Shown: positions 16,914-26,798 of the stretch, piece after piece
Layout: every line of letters begins with the position of its first letter
Position numbering within the stretch: position 1 is the first letter of the stretch
DNA from: TH-plancto1 sp043777375
GTDB lineage: Bacteria; Planctomycetota; Planctomycetia; Planctomycetales; Planctomycetaceae
DNA length: 64,000 nucleotides
NCBI GenBank assembly: GCA_043777375.1
Contig: JAYWHX010000041.1
Location: 1 to 64,000 of the forward strand
Direction: 5' to 3'
The notes under the pieces: model-generated
Databases searched by the model: none
What the model was told of the DNA's origin: nothing
Seen by the model: only the letters and a program-made list of their open reading frames with translations
Translations under genes and position numbers: made by a program

Positions 16914-18959
16914 TCAGTTCTTCAGGTACTTCTCAAACCAGGCCAGATCCCATTTCATCTTCGCCAGGCGGTGGTGGTACTGCAGTAGACCGTGACCGGT
17001 GCCGGGGTAGATGACGAGTTCGGTCGGGACTTTCAGGTAGTGGCGCAGTGCGCGGTGCAGAGTGCGACTATGCGTGACGGGGACGCGTTCGTCGTTCTCG
17101 CCGACGTGGATCAGAGTGGCTGTGCGGAAGGTGTCTTTGAGTTGATACAAAGGTGAGGTCTTCTGGTACTCGGCGGGCTGCTTCCAGGGCAGCCCCTGCA
17201 TGTAGTTGATCACGTGGCCGGGTGTATCTTCCTCGCCCCACTGGATTGACATGTCGAATACCCCTGCTCCGCTGCTGGCGGCTTTGAAGCGGTCGGTGCC
17301 GGTGATCAGGCAGTTGGTCAGGTAGCCGCCATTGCTCCAGCCCATCACGCCCAGGCGTTCGGGGTCGGCGATGCCGCGTTCGATCAGTGCGTCGACACCC
17401 GTCAGGATGTCCTCGACCTCAATCTCGTTCTCGTGCCCGATCAACTCGACGAGAAACTTGTCGCCATAGCCGGTCGAGCCGCGATAGTTCGGACTGAGAA
17501 CAGCGTACCCCTTGGTCGCCAACAGCGTGTGGCCATAGATCGAGAACTTCATCCCCAGGTGGTCCGCCCCCGTCGGCCCGCCGTGCAGGCTGAGGATCAG
17601 CGGCAGCTTCGTCCCCGGCTGGTAGTCGGGTGGCAGTTCGAGAATGCCCTCGACCTCATCGCCGTGGGCTCCCTTCCAAGTGACGCGAGAGAGTTGGGGG
17701 AGTTTCCAGGTATCGACCTGCGGATTGACGGTGGTGAGCCGCGTGGCCTGCTTGTCTTGCCCCGAGCTGCTCAGGAACACGTCCCGGCTATAAGTCAGCC
17801 CAGTCTGCACGAGGGCCAGACGGTCACCCTGGGCGTCGAAGCTGAATGCATGCGTGAGTGTGTCCGCTGGAGTCAGCACTTGCGCCGTCGGGGTGTCGGT
17901 ATTGAGTCCACGAGCGCTACAGACCTTGACTGTGGCTCGCACATCCCCGAGGTAGCAGACCTCATCCGACATCCCGCGCCAGCGAATGCCGCCGTCCAGG
18001 TACACATCCTTGGGGCGAGGCATCTGACGCACGCTGGGGGTCTCTCCGTTCCATGTGGCAACGAGCAACTCCGAGGGATAGCCATCGAACCCGACCTGAA
18101 ATGCGAGGTGCCGCCCATCCCCGGACCAGACTGGGTCTAACAGCCATCCGTATGGCGACGGAGCGGCCTTCCGCCAGAGATCGTCCGGCAAGGTGGTGAT
18201 CTTGGCCGAGGGGACATCGAGGATATCCACCCGCGACCAGCCCTCTCGACTGAGCAGCAGTTCATCGGGAATCGAGACCATCGCGATTCGCTTCTCATCC
18301 GAGGAGACATCGAACGAATCGATGTGCCGTTGCTCATCGACGAGTTGAGTCGTCCGCCAAGTCACGAGGTCGAGTCGGGAGAGCGTCGAGACCTTGTGGA
18401 CACCGTGTCCGAATTTAAGGTCGCTGAACTCCTGGCGAAGGTCTTTCCACTCCTCGATCGAGTACTCTGTTGAGGTCGTGTAATAGACGGCCTGACCGCT
18501 GGCCGAGAGCTTGAACGCGACGATGCCGCCTTCCACTCGTGTGGCCGGCTCGAGCCGCGAACTGGCCAGATGCAGCCGCCAGACCTGTGCCTTGCCGTCG
18601 TAGGGTGGGAGTTTTTCCGCTTCACGTTTCGGGCTGCTTGAGAAGTACAGGAACTGCCCATCTGGCGACCAGCGCGGGCTGGTGTCGGAGCAGGGATCAA
18701 ACGTCAGCCTCTGAATCGTCTGCGTCTGGCAATCGACCAGCCACAGATCACTGCTCGCGGGCTCCTTGGGGCCTTGCCAGCGTGATTCGACGTAGGCCGC
18801 ACGACTGCCGTCGGGCGAAAGGGCGCATTCGCTGATGAACGCTTGCGTGAAGTAGTCTTCGACCGTGATGTCGTGCGTGCGAGCCTGAGCATGAGCCACT
18901 GAGAAACTCCACGGAACAATGAGCAGCAGCGCGAGGAACATCCCGCGAAAATTTGGCAT
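16914..18959 (-). CDS. Secreted S9-family (prolyl oligopeptidase-type) peptidase
   Basis: 681 aa from the ATG at 18959, with GGGGGAGAG upstream and a signal peptide (FLALLLIVPWSFSVAHAQA). The N-terminal half is a WD40/TolB-like beta-propeller with repeats such as LSPDGSRAAYVES and RWSPDGQFLYFSS. The C-terminal half is an alpha/beta hydrolase with LSLHGGPTGAD, SPNYRGSTGYGDKF, the nucleophile motif GWSNGGY (Ser542), GENDERVP and GTGHG (His656). The fold matches dipeptidyl/acylaminoacyl peptidases that degrade small peptides in the periplasm. It is monocistronic, with a MITE-like repeat in its upstream region. Confidence 0.93.
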   Translation of the reverse strand: MPNFRGMFLALLLIVPWSFSVAHAQARTHDITVEDYFTQAFISECALSPDGSRAAYVESRWQGPKEPASSDLWLVDCQTQTIQRLTFDPCSDTSPRWSPDGQFLYFSSSPKREAEKLPPYDGKAQVWRLHLASSRLEPATRVEGGIVAFKLSASGQAVYYTTSTEYSIEEWKDLRQEFSDLKFGHGVHKVSTLSRLDLVTWRTTQLVDEQRHIDSFDVSSDEKRIAMVSIPDELLLSREGWSRVDILDVPSAKITTLPDDLWRKAAPSPYGWLLDPVWSGDGRHLAFQVGFDGYPSELLVATWNGETPSVRQMPRPKDVYLDGGIRWRGMSDEVCYLGDVRATVKVCSARGLNTDTPTAQVLTPADTLTHAFSFDAQGDRLALVQTGLTYSRDVFLSSSGQDKQATRLTTVNPQVDTWKLPQLSRVTWKGAHGDEVEGILELPPDYQPGTKLPLILSLHGGPTGADHLGMKFSIYGHTLLATKGYAVLSPNYRGSTGYGDKFLVELIGHENEIEVEDILTGVDALIERGIADPERLGVMGWSNGGYLTNCLITGTDRFKAASSGAGVFDMSIQWGEEDTPGHVINYMQGLPWKQPAEYQKTSPLYQLKDTFRTATLIHVGENDERVPVTHSRTLHRALRHYLKVPTELVIYPGTGHGLLQYHHRLAKMKWDLAWFEKYLKN

Positions 18960-19294
18960 TATGACTCTCCCCCGAGGCAGCGAATTCGAGAGGCCATAGA
19001 ATAAAGGGAAGATAATCGAACGAATAGAGTGCGATGTTTGGAGAGGTGATGTCGTGCGCGGCCAGATTTTATGGCACCTGTGAAAACGCCCCACGTCCAG
19101 CCCGCAGCGCCAGCAAGGGCTAGACAGAGGTGACCGCCACGCTCGGGTCTTGGCGGGAAACTCGCCAGCGCGTCGAGCGTTTATCTCGGTGCCATAAAAT
19201 CTGGCTGGATACGGTGATGTCCCTCCTCCGTGTACAAAGCACCTCGGCGAATCACTCTGCGTGACATCCCACTCGCAGTTTCACATTGGCAGAA
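18960..19294. other. Intergenic region carrying a MITE-like element
   Basis: There is no gene here. Most of the space is the 145-bp element at 19061-19205. The rest should hold the promoter of the S9 gene. Confidence 0.5.
19061..19205. mobile_element. MITE-like non-coding element with 18-bp terminal inverted repeats
   Basis: GCCAGATTTTATGGCACC at 19061-19078 is repeated as its exact reverse complement at 19188-19205. The interior 109 bp has no open frame of note and is itself partly self-complementary. No clear target-site duplication is visible at the ends. The size and perfect terminal repeats fit a MITE or a remnant of one, but with a single copy in view mobility is inference. Confidence 0.55.
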
Positions 19295-19326
19295 CAAAAA
19301 AACCCCCGAACAGAGGTCGAGGGTTT
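19295..19326 (-). terminator. Intrinsic terminator of glnII
   Basis: On the minus strand, a 10-bp stem with one mismatch and a seven-base loop is followed by a run of T (the A-run at 19296-19302 on the plus strand). It lies 25 bp past the glutamine synthetase stop codon. Confidence 0.85.
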
Positions 19327-19350
19327 CTGGTTTCAACTTCAGCGCACAAC

Positions 19351-20379
19351 CTATGTGGTCGGCACCGAGTTGATGGTCTTCAGCACGCGGGAGACGATCT
19401 TGTAAGGATCGGCTGCCGAGTTCGGACGGCGATCTTCGAGGTATCCGCGGTAGGCATCGTCTTTGACGAAGCTGTGTGGGATGCGGATCGAAGCGCCGCG
19501 GTTGGCGACCCCGTAGTTGAACTTGTCGATCGACTGAGTCTCGTGCAGACCGGTCAGCCGCAGGTGGTTGTCTGGACCGTAAGCTGCGATGTGCTCTTCC
19601 TTGTACTTGTCGAAAGCGGCCATGAGCTTCTCGAAGTAGGGCTTGCCGCCCTTGTCCCGCATGAAGGCCGTAGAGAAGTTGCAGTGCATGCCGGAACCGT
19701 TCCAGTCGACATCCTTGCCCAGCGGCTTACAGTGGAAGTTGACATCGACGCCATACTTCTCGCACAGGCGGAGGAGCAGGTAGCGACCCATCCACATGTC
19801 GTCGCCGATTTTCTTCGATCCCTTGGCGAAGCACTGAAATTCCCACTGACCCTTGGCCACTTCGGCGTTGATGCCTTCGTGGTTGATGCCCGCATCCAGA
19901 CAGATGTCGAGGTGTTCTTCGACGATCTGGCGAGCAATGTCACCGACGTTGTTGTAGCCGATGCCGGTGTAGTACGTACCCTGTGGGGCGGGGTAGCCGT
20001 CCTCAGGGAAGCCGAGCGGGCGACCGTCCTGATACAGGAAGTATTCCTGCTCGAGGCCGATCCACAGGTCTTCGGAATCCCCGACCGTCGCGCGGTAGTT
20101 GGTGACGTGCGGCGTGCCGTCTGGCATCAGAACTTCGCACATGACGAGGAAGCCGTTCTTCCGGGTCGTGTCTGGGTAGAGGGCGACCGGCTTCAGCACG
20201 CAGTCGGAGCTGCGGCCTTCCGCCTGGCGGGTCGAGCTACCGTCAAATCCCCACAGTTCGAGATCAGCGACCGACTTCGGCGCCTTGTCCACAATCTTGG
20301 TCTTGCTGCGGAGATTTGGCTCCGGGGTATAACCGTCCAGCCAGACATACTCCAACTTGTACTTGGTCGACGAACTCAT
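19351..20379 (-). CDS. glnII: Glutamine synthetase, type II (eukaryote-like)
   Basis: 342 aa from the ATG at 20379. The length is that of GSII (about 330-370 aa), against about 470 for GSI. Motifs include LELWGFDGSSTRQAEG, the metal-site GLEQEYFLY, GQWEFQ, the ammonia/substrate region FHCKPLGKDVDWNGSGMHCNFST and NRGASIRIP. The enzyme makes glutamine from glutamate, ammonia and ATP in the cytoplasm. In bacteria that have it, GSII accompanies a GSI; the partner is not in this window. It has its own terminator, and no nitrogen regulatory gene is adjacent. The Tyr adenylylation site of GSI is absent, as normal for the type. Confidence 0.95.
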   Translation of the reverse strand: MSSSTKYKLEYVWLDGYTPEPNLRSKTKIVDKAPKSVADLELWGFDGSSTRQAEGRSSDCVLKPVALYPDTTRKNGFLVMCEVLMPDGTPHVTNYRATVGDSEDLWIGLEQEYFLYQDGRPLGFPEDGYPAPQGTYYTGIGYNNVGDIARQIVEEHLDICLDAGINHEGINAEVAKGQWEFQCFAKGSKKIGDDMWMGRYLLLRLCEKYGVDVNFHCKPLGKDVDWNGSGMHCNFSTAFMRDKGGKPYFEKLMAAFDKYKEEHIAAYGPDNHLRLTGLHETQSIDKFNYGVANRGASIRIPHSFVKDDAYRGYLEDRRPNSAADPYKIVSRVLKTINSVPTT

Positions 20380-21153
20380 CAATGTCTCCAGAACGAAAAT
20401 CGCGGGCGAGGCGTCTGCATGCTTTCCGGGAGGCGAGGACAATCCTCGCCCGGTGCCGAAGTCGAGCGCTCCACCGACAGCCGGGTCACGTTTATGATGC
20501 TCCGGAGGCGGTCCGTCAACTCATGCCGACAATTTCGAGATGGGCTCGTGCCCAACTCCTGCGCAGACCTGCCTGCAAGACTGGCAGTCCTCCGATCTTC
20601 AACCAGAGAAAACTGCGAGAATTGCGTCTTCCGGCAAAATCCACCGCATTCAGAGGAACTTGAGGCAAACGTTGTGCCGAACGCGGGCACTGTGGCCGAC
20701 AGATCCTTGAGAGAATCGCCACTGCGGAGATCGAATGACTGCCCCCTGAGTGGCGAAGTCATCCAATCCGAGTCTGAGGCGTATTTCCAACCTAAACCGT
20801 GCCAGCAGGCTCTGGACGTTTTATTACCGAGACAGCATCCAGCTGCTCAAATCCATTCCGAATCGAGATCGGGACAATCAGGGGTTAGCCGATCCGCTGT
20901 GCAGAATTCCTCTTCAGCGAAAGCGACGACGAGTGCGTGTCGGCAATGCACTCGATGGTCCGGAAAATCTGCTCTTCAAGCACTCGCGCGACCTGGAAAT
21001 CACGGGCAGACCAATCGATTAGAACACTGGCCTGCTGGCACTTCAGAAGAGCGGTTAGTAACAGCAAGAGGCGACCGCAAACGGAAGGTGATGCCTTGGA
21101 GCAGAACGGAGCAACGGGCGGGATGGAGATGCTCTCCGCTCCCACGCGTTTCA
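20380..21153. other. Gene-free stretch of about 770 bp upstream of glnII
   Basis: Neither strand gives a frame with a believable start, domain or codon pattern; the longest open frame is antisense to glnII. The sequence probably holds the glnII promoter and leader next to its start. The purpose of the rest is unclear, and a decayed gene is possible. GAGGACAATCCTC at 20433-20445 is a short palindrome. Confidence 0.4.
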
Positions 21154-24100
21154 CTAGGGGAGACGAGTCCCGTTGATCAGGAAGCTGCCTGTCGAGACAC
21201 CGGTGGGAATTGTGAGTGGCACGGTCGTGAAGAGCCCTGAAGGCAGAACCACATTGTTCTGGTTGGCCAGGCTAAAGAGGGAGATGTTCCCGGCGACCGT
21301 CTGAAACACAATCCCGCGTTCGTTCGGCAAGAAGTCGTCGTCAAACATGATGATTGTGTTTCCATCCATGTTGACCGTCGAAGGTCCGCTGATCGTTTCG
21401 AACAGGACACCCGTGCCGTCCGTGCTGTTGAAAGTGATCTGATTGCGAGAGATGTCGATCGAATTGTTTGTCGATCGGAAGATCAGATCGATTGCAGTCG
21501 AGCCAAAATTCAAAGCCGTTCCATCCATGGTGAAACCATCGACGACACGGTTGTTATTCGCGTCGACTCCAAAGTTGTCAAGAATAGACAAGTTGGTTGA
21601 TCCCGAGAAATCAAACAACAAGCCCCGGTCGAGGCTTCCGCCCCCGGCGTTGAGCACATTGCCGGAGTAGACGACATTGTTGAGAGCCGAAGAGCGGTTG
21701 GAGACCAGGCGAACGCCAATCTGATTGGAGAAGTTCGACATCCGGAAGTTGTTGTTGAAATAAGAGGCGGTGACATTGCCGTTCCAAACGGTGCTGAGAG
21801 CGGCGTCCCCAGCTGTTCGATTGGAGCTGAAACCGATGGTTCCACCAGCGAAAGTCCGTCCATTGTTCTCGACGAGCAAATTCAGGTTCGAGTTGTTTGC
21901 GGTAGCCACCGTGCGGATGGAGACCATGTCACCCACGCCGACGTTGGCCACATTCGCATCATCCGTGAAGATGTTGTCGCGAAGAATCACGGAGTACCGG
22001 GGGATGAGAGGTGTGGCAATCGCATTCCGAATTTGCCCTGCGACGATACTCACCTGATTGGCCCCCTGGTTTCCCGTAAAGATCGATTGCTGTACCAGGA
22101 TATTTGGGCTGTTCAGAACATCGAGGCCATCGGCCGTTGAGCTGATCACCTGATCTCCAAAGAGAGTGGTGTTCGTGACATCGTTGATGTCGACACCAGT
22201 CGTGTTGGTCAAATAGTCCATGAATCGCAAATCAACCGAGCCGACATTGAAGAATCGGGCTCCCGCGATCGTCTGATCAGAAATCGTGCCGCCACTCGCA
22301 TTCAGCGCGCCATCTCCAGTCACGCGAAAAGTCCCCGGATGAGAAAGCGTGGCTGCTGTGTTACTGACGAAAATTCCAAAGTCAGCAGCGGTACTGCTGA
22401 CCGCATCAAACACGGTCCCAAACGCCGTGTTATCCAGCATGGTCACAGCCCGTGCCCCCGTGGCATCGAGTACACCGCCGGAGATGAAGATATTCGAGTT
22501 ATTTCGAATGTCCAAGGCTGTGGTTCCGATGCTCTGAACGCTCAGTCGCGAGAAGCTGACAGCTCCCGTGTTATCCTGGATCGAGACCCCAGGGTCTGCC
22601 GGAAGCGTGTTGGATGCGACCACTGTGCCGAACACGATAGCGCCCGTTGAATCTCGAATATCCACTGCCGATCGCCCCGAATCATTTCCATTCGAAATCG
22701 TGGTCAGACCGGCAAAGTTCGTGGAACCCGCGTGTTCGAATATTTCGATCCCAAGGCCGAATCGATTGGTGATATTGATTCCGTTGAACTCGACCCGGGA
22801 GTTATCGGAACGCAGCCTGATCGATGAGTTGGCAGCTTCGCTGATATTCGTGGTCCCCGTAACCAGGAACTCGGCTGTGGCGGCATTCGGCAAGATATCG
22901 CCGATGTTGATCCCCGCTCCATTGCTCGTGTTGATTGAGATGTTCTGGAACGAAACCAAACCCGAAGAGCCTTGGAAGTTGATCCCGTGCTCTCCCGCTC
23001 CTCCGGCTGCGGGCACCCCCATCGTGACTGGGCTTTCAAATGTCGCTGTGCCGGATAAATTCAACAGGTTGATGCCCATGGCGTTCCGGCTGTTGATTGT
23101 GACGGCTTGCCGTGCATTGAAGCTGCCTGAAACGTCCTGAATTCGAATTCCGTCTCCGACAGGGTTGGTAATCAGAGCCGCTTCAAACAACGAGACACTC
23201 CCGGTCCCGTTGACTCCCCGAACTTCGATTGCGTGCCCAATACTGTTGGTCAATGTGAGCTGCCCCAGTGTGGTGGCTCCGGTGGAATTGAGGACGAGAA
23301 CTCCACTTCCGCCGATGTCAGTCGTGTCACTGCCGAGCATGTTCACGCTCCCCGAGTTGTTCTCGACTCGGACCGCGTATCCAGAGGCATTTGTGATCAC
23401 GCCAGAGCCAAAGATCACGGACGCCGATCCGCCATTTATGAAGAATGCATCTCCCTCGGTTCCTGTAATATCCACATTCTGCAGGTTGAAGGCCCCGTCG
23501 CCGAAGCTATCCAGCTGAACTCCACCGGACCCCGCTCCCGTGGTGCGGTTGATTCGAACATCTCGAATCGTCCCCCTGGCCTTGGTCACGCCGTAAATCG
23601 CTGTGCCTTGGGTATCGTTGATGTCGAAGCCCGCAAACACATTGTTGTTCGCGAGCGTCACTGCGCTGCCGACCGTATTTCGGAACAGCGGACGATTCGC
23701 TCCACTCGTGGCTCGCGGCAGTTGGAGAGGTTGAGATAGTCCTTGAATCGGAATGGATTGACCGACCCCTTCACCCAGGACGAGTTCGTCATCGTTGAAT
23801 ACCAGTGGCCGATTGTCAAACACGCTATCGGCATGCACAAAGATCAGATCCGCATTCGGGACTGCCGCTTGCGCCTGGTCAATGAATTGGAAGGGGGTCA
23901 ACACGTCGCCGGTCCCAGCGGGAGCGGGAAAGTTCGGCAGAGCTGCGGTCGGAACTTCCAGATTGCGAACGTGATTCAAGTAGTAGGGGTTCCCCGTGTT
24001 CGGATTGATCGCCAACTGTGCAGGATTCGTCACTGAGGCGTCGATCGTCACGACGTTTCGGTTACGACGAACCCACTGGGCGATCCGGTTGAACTGGCTG

Positions 24101-25050
24101 GAGCCGAAGCGTGGTCGGTTCTCTAGATGATGCCAGTAATTCACATCTGCAGCGACAACTAAATTCGTGTCGAAGAAGGAGTCTTGAGTCAGCTCTGTAT
24201 AGACATGCAGGACACGATCCAGGAAGTCCGCATCCATGCGCAACTTGTACCCATTGATATTCTTCAAATCGATTCCGGGTGTGAATGCTCGATACCAGCC
24301 AGCTGTCGCTTCCAGATTCATGGATTGAGCGATTTCGCCTGGAACGGGAACTGTGACCATCAAATCAAAGAAGTCTGCCCCCGTCGCCAGCGCTGTCTGA
24401 GTGTTGAAGGTGATGTTATGACCCACAAACGCCGCCGAACCTGGAATAATCGTTGTGCCCAGTTCCTTCACGTTGTTACCGGTCGCCGTGTAGTAGTTGG
24501 ACCGGATGTCCATCCACTGCGAGAACATTTCCAACGACACCCCCAGCTGTTCGAACGACTCACTGCGGGAATCATCTTTGTCATACCAGCCAGAGGCTCC
24601 CAGGATGAAATCGTTCTGGGGGAAATACTGCCGAATACCCAGACCCGCACTGCCGCCCATGTGACCCTGATTGGTCAGGAACAGACGCCCGTCTCCAAAC
24701 AGATAGGTGTCTTCCACGAACATGTACGGCGACAAGTCAAAGTATGTAATCGACTGCTTGCGCTCGACCGTTTCGCCCGCGATGTGGCCCACTCGCCCGA
24801 GAAGTCCGAAGCCACCGACTCCGGCGTCTTCGGGACTGGGTGGTCCCGAGATGTGGCTCTGCGGAAAGCCGCTGGCCGAGGCACTCGCCTGAGCCGGAGT
24901 CGAACCGGGCGACGGCTCAAACACCATTTCCGGTGTCTGCTGAGCCTGGCTAACGGTTGTGCTCAGCACCAGAACCAGCAGGACTGCAGCGCGCAGTGTG
25001 TGCCGGGTTGATGTCCGAAGACTGAAATGGGTCACTCGGGAGAGGATCAT
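21154..25050 (-). CDS. Giant inverse-autotransporter-like protein with beta-helix passenger
   Basis: 1298 aa from the ATG at 25050, which has AAAGGTG upstream and starts a long signal peptide (hydrophobic core AAVLLVLVLSTTVSQA). Residues of about 75-330 resemble the inverse autotransporter (intimin-type) beta-barrel: alternating strands such as RLFLTNQGHMGGSAGLGIRQ, DFILGASGWYDKDDSRSESF, EMFSQWMDIRSNYYT and, at its end, RIAQWVRRNRNVVTI. A linker with FIDQAQAAVPNADLIFVH follows, then about 800 residues of Asn/Gly/Thr-rich repeats of the right-handed parallel beta-helix type (many I-x-N-x-G-I/V turns). The barrel would sit in the outer membrane with the helix exposed, probably for adhesion or surface structure. 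The barrel assignment is by pattern recognition. Confidence 0.75.
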   Translation of the reverse strand: MILSRVTHFSLRTSTRHTLRAAVLLVLVLSTTVSQAQQTPEMVFEPSPGSTPAQASASASGFPQSHISGPPSPEDAGVGGFGLLGRVGHIAGETVERKQSITYFDLSPYMFVEDTYLFGDGRLFLTNQGHMGGSAGLGIRQYFPQNDFILGASGWYDKDDSRSESFEQLGVSLEMFSQWMDIRSNYYTATGNNVKELGTTIIPGSAAFVGHNITFNTQTALATGADFFDLMVTVPVPGEIAQSMNLEATAGWYRAFTPGIDLKNINGYKLRMDADFLDRVLHVYTELTQDSFFDTNLVVAADVNYWHHLENRPRFGSSQFNRIAQWVRRNRNVVTIDASVTNPAQLAINPNTGNPYYLNHVRNLEVPTAALPNFPAPAGTGDVLTPFQFIDQAQAAVPNADLIFVHADSVFDNRPLVFNDDELVLGEGVGQSIPIQGLSQPLQLPRATSGANRPLFRNTVGSAVTLANNNVFAGFDINDTQGTAIYGVTKARGTIRDVRINRTTGAGSGGVQLDSFGDGAFNLQNVDITGTEGDAFFINGGSASVIFGSGVITNASGYAVRVENNSGSVNMLGSDTTDIGGSGVLVLNSTGATTLGQLTLTNSIGHAIEVRGVNGTGSVSLFEAALITNPVGDGIRIQDVSGSFNARQAVTINSRNAMGINLLNLSGTATFESPVTMGVPAAGGAGEHGINFQGSSGLVSFQNISINTSNGAGINIGDILPNAATAEFLVTGTTNISEAANSSIRLRSDNSRVEFNGINITNRFGLGIEIFEHAGSTNFAGLTTISNGNDSGRSAVDIRDSTGAIVFGTVVASNTLPADPGVSIQDNTGAVSFSRLSVQSIGTTALDIRNNSNIFISGGVLDATGARAVTMLDNTAFGTVFDAVSSTAADFGIFVSNTAATLSHPGTFRVTGDGALNASGGTISDQTIAGARFFNVGSVDLRFMDYLTNTTGVDINDVTNTTLFGDQVISSTADGLDVLNSPNILVQQSIFTGNQGANQVSIVAGQIRNAIATPLIPRYSVILRDNIFTDDANVANVGVGDMVSIRTVATANNSNLNLLVENNGRTFAGGTIGFSSNRTAGDAALSTVWNGNVTASYFNNNFRMSNFSNQIGVRLVSNRSSALNNVVYSGNVLNAGGGSLDRGLLFDFSGSTNLSILDNFGVDANNNRVVDGFTMDGTALNFGSTAIDLIFRSTNNSIDISRNQITFNSTDGTGVLFETISGPSTVNMDGNTIIMFDDDFLPNERGIVFQTVAGNISLFSLANQNNVVLPSGLFTTVPLTIPTGVSTGSFLINGTRLP

Positions 25051-25780
25051 CCATGCACCTTTGTGGGATGCCGCAAGGAGTGCTGCCTTCGTTCCATCGA
25101 AGACACACAGTCGCCATCTTGGCGACCCAACGCATCTTTTTCCGGTAAGAGATTCACTCCGCTGAGTCTCAGCATCGCAAATTTCCAACCCGATTCAGAC
25201 ACGGGGACCGATTGTGTTCAGACCGCACCGCGACCTGAGACAACCAGCAATCTCTTCAGAAGTGCAGACGGGTCCGCACTCCATCCACAGCACAGGCACG
25301 CCTGCCCATGGACCTCAGCGACGATAGGTGAAGGATTTTTTGGCGGAAAGAGGGGATTCGACGAATCCGGGTGGCTAATGTCATACTGAAACCGGAGATT
25401 TGTTAGATTTCCAGCGTCTGTTGCGGTCCATGATTGGATGGGAATCGGACGTGGCTCAAGAGTGGAGATTTGTGTCGCAAGTATCAATTCGGTAACAGGA
25501 TGCAACATTCTTACAATCTCGTTCCAGAGTAGTATTCGACCAGAGTCCCTGCGGCCCTTCCACACTCGCTACAGAGCCTCTGACAGTCGCCGAAACATGG
25601 GCCGGAAGCGCCCAGCGTTCCGGCAGGTTTAGCCAGTTCGCCGCTCGGTGAGTCGGCAGGATTTGCTGAATCAGTCGATCAGCTGTCGATCGGACCATTC
25701 GAGTGATTCTCACTTGTCGTTCCACAGGGGAGTCTTCAATCTACACCTCCTACTGGATCTCCCCACTGACAGAACGCATC
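25051..25780. other. 730-bp divergent intergenic region
   Basis: I see no believable gene. Next to the autotransporter gene, at 25110-25126, there is a hairpin GTCGCCATCTTGGCGAC that would lie in its 5' leader, and CAGGCACGCCTG at about 25295 is another short palindrome. The region should hold the promoters of both flanking genes. Confidence 0.4.
25110..25126. repeat. Hairpin in the leader of the autotransporter gene
   Basis: A 6-bp perfect stem, GTCGCC/GGCGAC, with loop ATCTT, lies 60 bp upstream of the start codon at 25050. It could affect translation or simply be another short palindromic repeat. Confidence 0.4.
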
Positions 25781-26725
25781 ATGCAGATACGCCCTCTCGG
25801 TCGTACAGGACTGAATCTCCCAGTCCTCTCGTTCGGAGCCTCCTCACTCGGGCAGGAATTCCGGCAGGTCGACCTCTCGGAAGCTTTGAAGAGCGTGCCG
25901 ACTGCGATTGATTGCGGACTGAACTTCATTGACACCTCCCCGTTTTACGGACGCGGGATGTCGGAAGTCCTGCTCGGCGTTGCCTTGCGAGGCATACCGC
26001 GCGAGAGCTACATCCTCGGTTCCAAACTGGGGCGATACAGCGGCAAACACTTCGACTTCTCGGCCCAGCGGGTGGCCGAGAGCGTCGACATCAGCCTGGA
26101 ACGGCTCGGCGTCGAGTACCTCGACATCATGCTGTGCCACGACCTCGAATTCGTGGAGATGTCGCAGATCGTCGAAGAGACGCTTCCCGCTCTGCGCGAG
26201 CAGCAGAAGCTGGGCAAGGTGAAGTTCATCGGCGTCAGCGGATATCCGATGAAGATGTTCCGGTATGTGCTTGACCGGGCTCCGCTCGATGTCGTGCTGT
26301 CGTACAACCATTACACGCTCCAGAACACGATGTTTGCTGATCTGATCCCGTACCTGAAGGAGAAGGGCGTCGGCATTATGAACGCCGCTCCGTTCTCGGC
26401 TCGACTGCTGACCAACGATCCGCTGCCGCCGTGGCATAAGGCGACGCCGTTCGTGCGAGAAACCGCTAAGAAAGCCTCCGATTACTGCCAACAACAGGGC
26501 GTCGACATCGCCCAGCTGGCGCTCCAGTTCTCGGTGGCGAACCCCGAGATCAGCACCTGCGTCACTGGCAGTGCCAACCCCGCACGCATCCGCCAGTGGG
26601 CCGAGTGGGTGCAGAAGCCACTCGACCTTCAGCTCCTCGCCGACGTCCAAAAAATCCTTCAGCCGATCCACAACTGGTACTACACCGAAGGCCGCCCCGA
26701 AAACAACGACCCACCGTGCGTGTGA
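25781..26725 (+). CDS. Aldo/keto reductase, L-galactose dehydrogenase-like
   Basis: 314 aa from the ATG at 25781, which opens with the family start MQIRPLGRTGLNLPVLSFGASSLG. The barrel carries the catalytic tetrad region: NFIDTSPFYGRG (Asp and Tyr), ILGSKLGRY (Lys) and LDIMLCHDLE (His). The C-terminal half includes PFSARLLTNDPLPPWHKA, typical of the L-galactose dehydrogenase/D-threo-aldose dehydrogenase branch that oxidises free sugars with NAD(P). A soluble cytoplasmic enzyme. It is convergent with the hydrolase/permease pair, so it has no operon partner. The exact sugar is not predictable. Confidence 0.88.
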   Translation: MQIRPLGRTGLNLPVLSFGASSLGQEFRQVDLSEALKSVPTAIDCGLNFIDTSPFYGRGMSEVLLGVALRGIPRESYILGSKLGRYSGKHFDFSAQRVAESVDISLERLGVEYLDIMLCHDLEFVEMSQIVEETLPALREQQKLGKVKFIGVSGYPMKMFRYVLDRAPLDVVLSYNHYTLQNTMFADLIPYLKEKGVGIMNAAPFSARLLTNDPLPPWHKATPFVRETAKKASDYCQQQGVDIAQLALQFSVANPEISTCVTGSANPARIRQWAEWVQKPLDLQLLADVQKILQPIHNWYYTEGRPENNDPPCV

Positions 26726-26798
26726 GTCGGCGAGTGAGCTTCGCTGCGACGCGAAGGCCTTGCGCAGCGGAGCATTCCTCTCTTCGCTGAGCCTCACA

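Noticed and set aside
19261..21240. A 659-codon open frame on the plus strand, antisense to glnII
   Set aside because: It is the complement of a strongly biased, clearly real gene. The translation has no domain and is dominated by antisense GC-rich codons.
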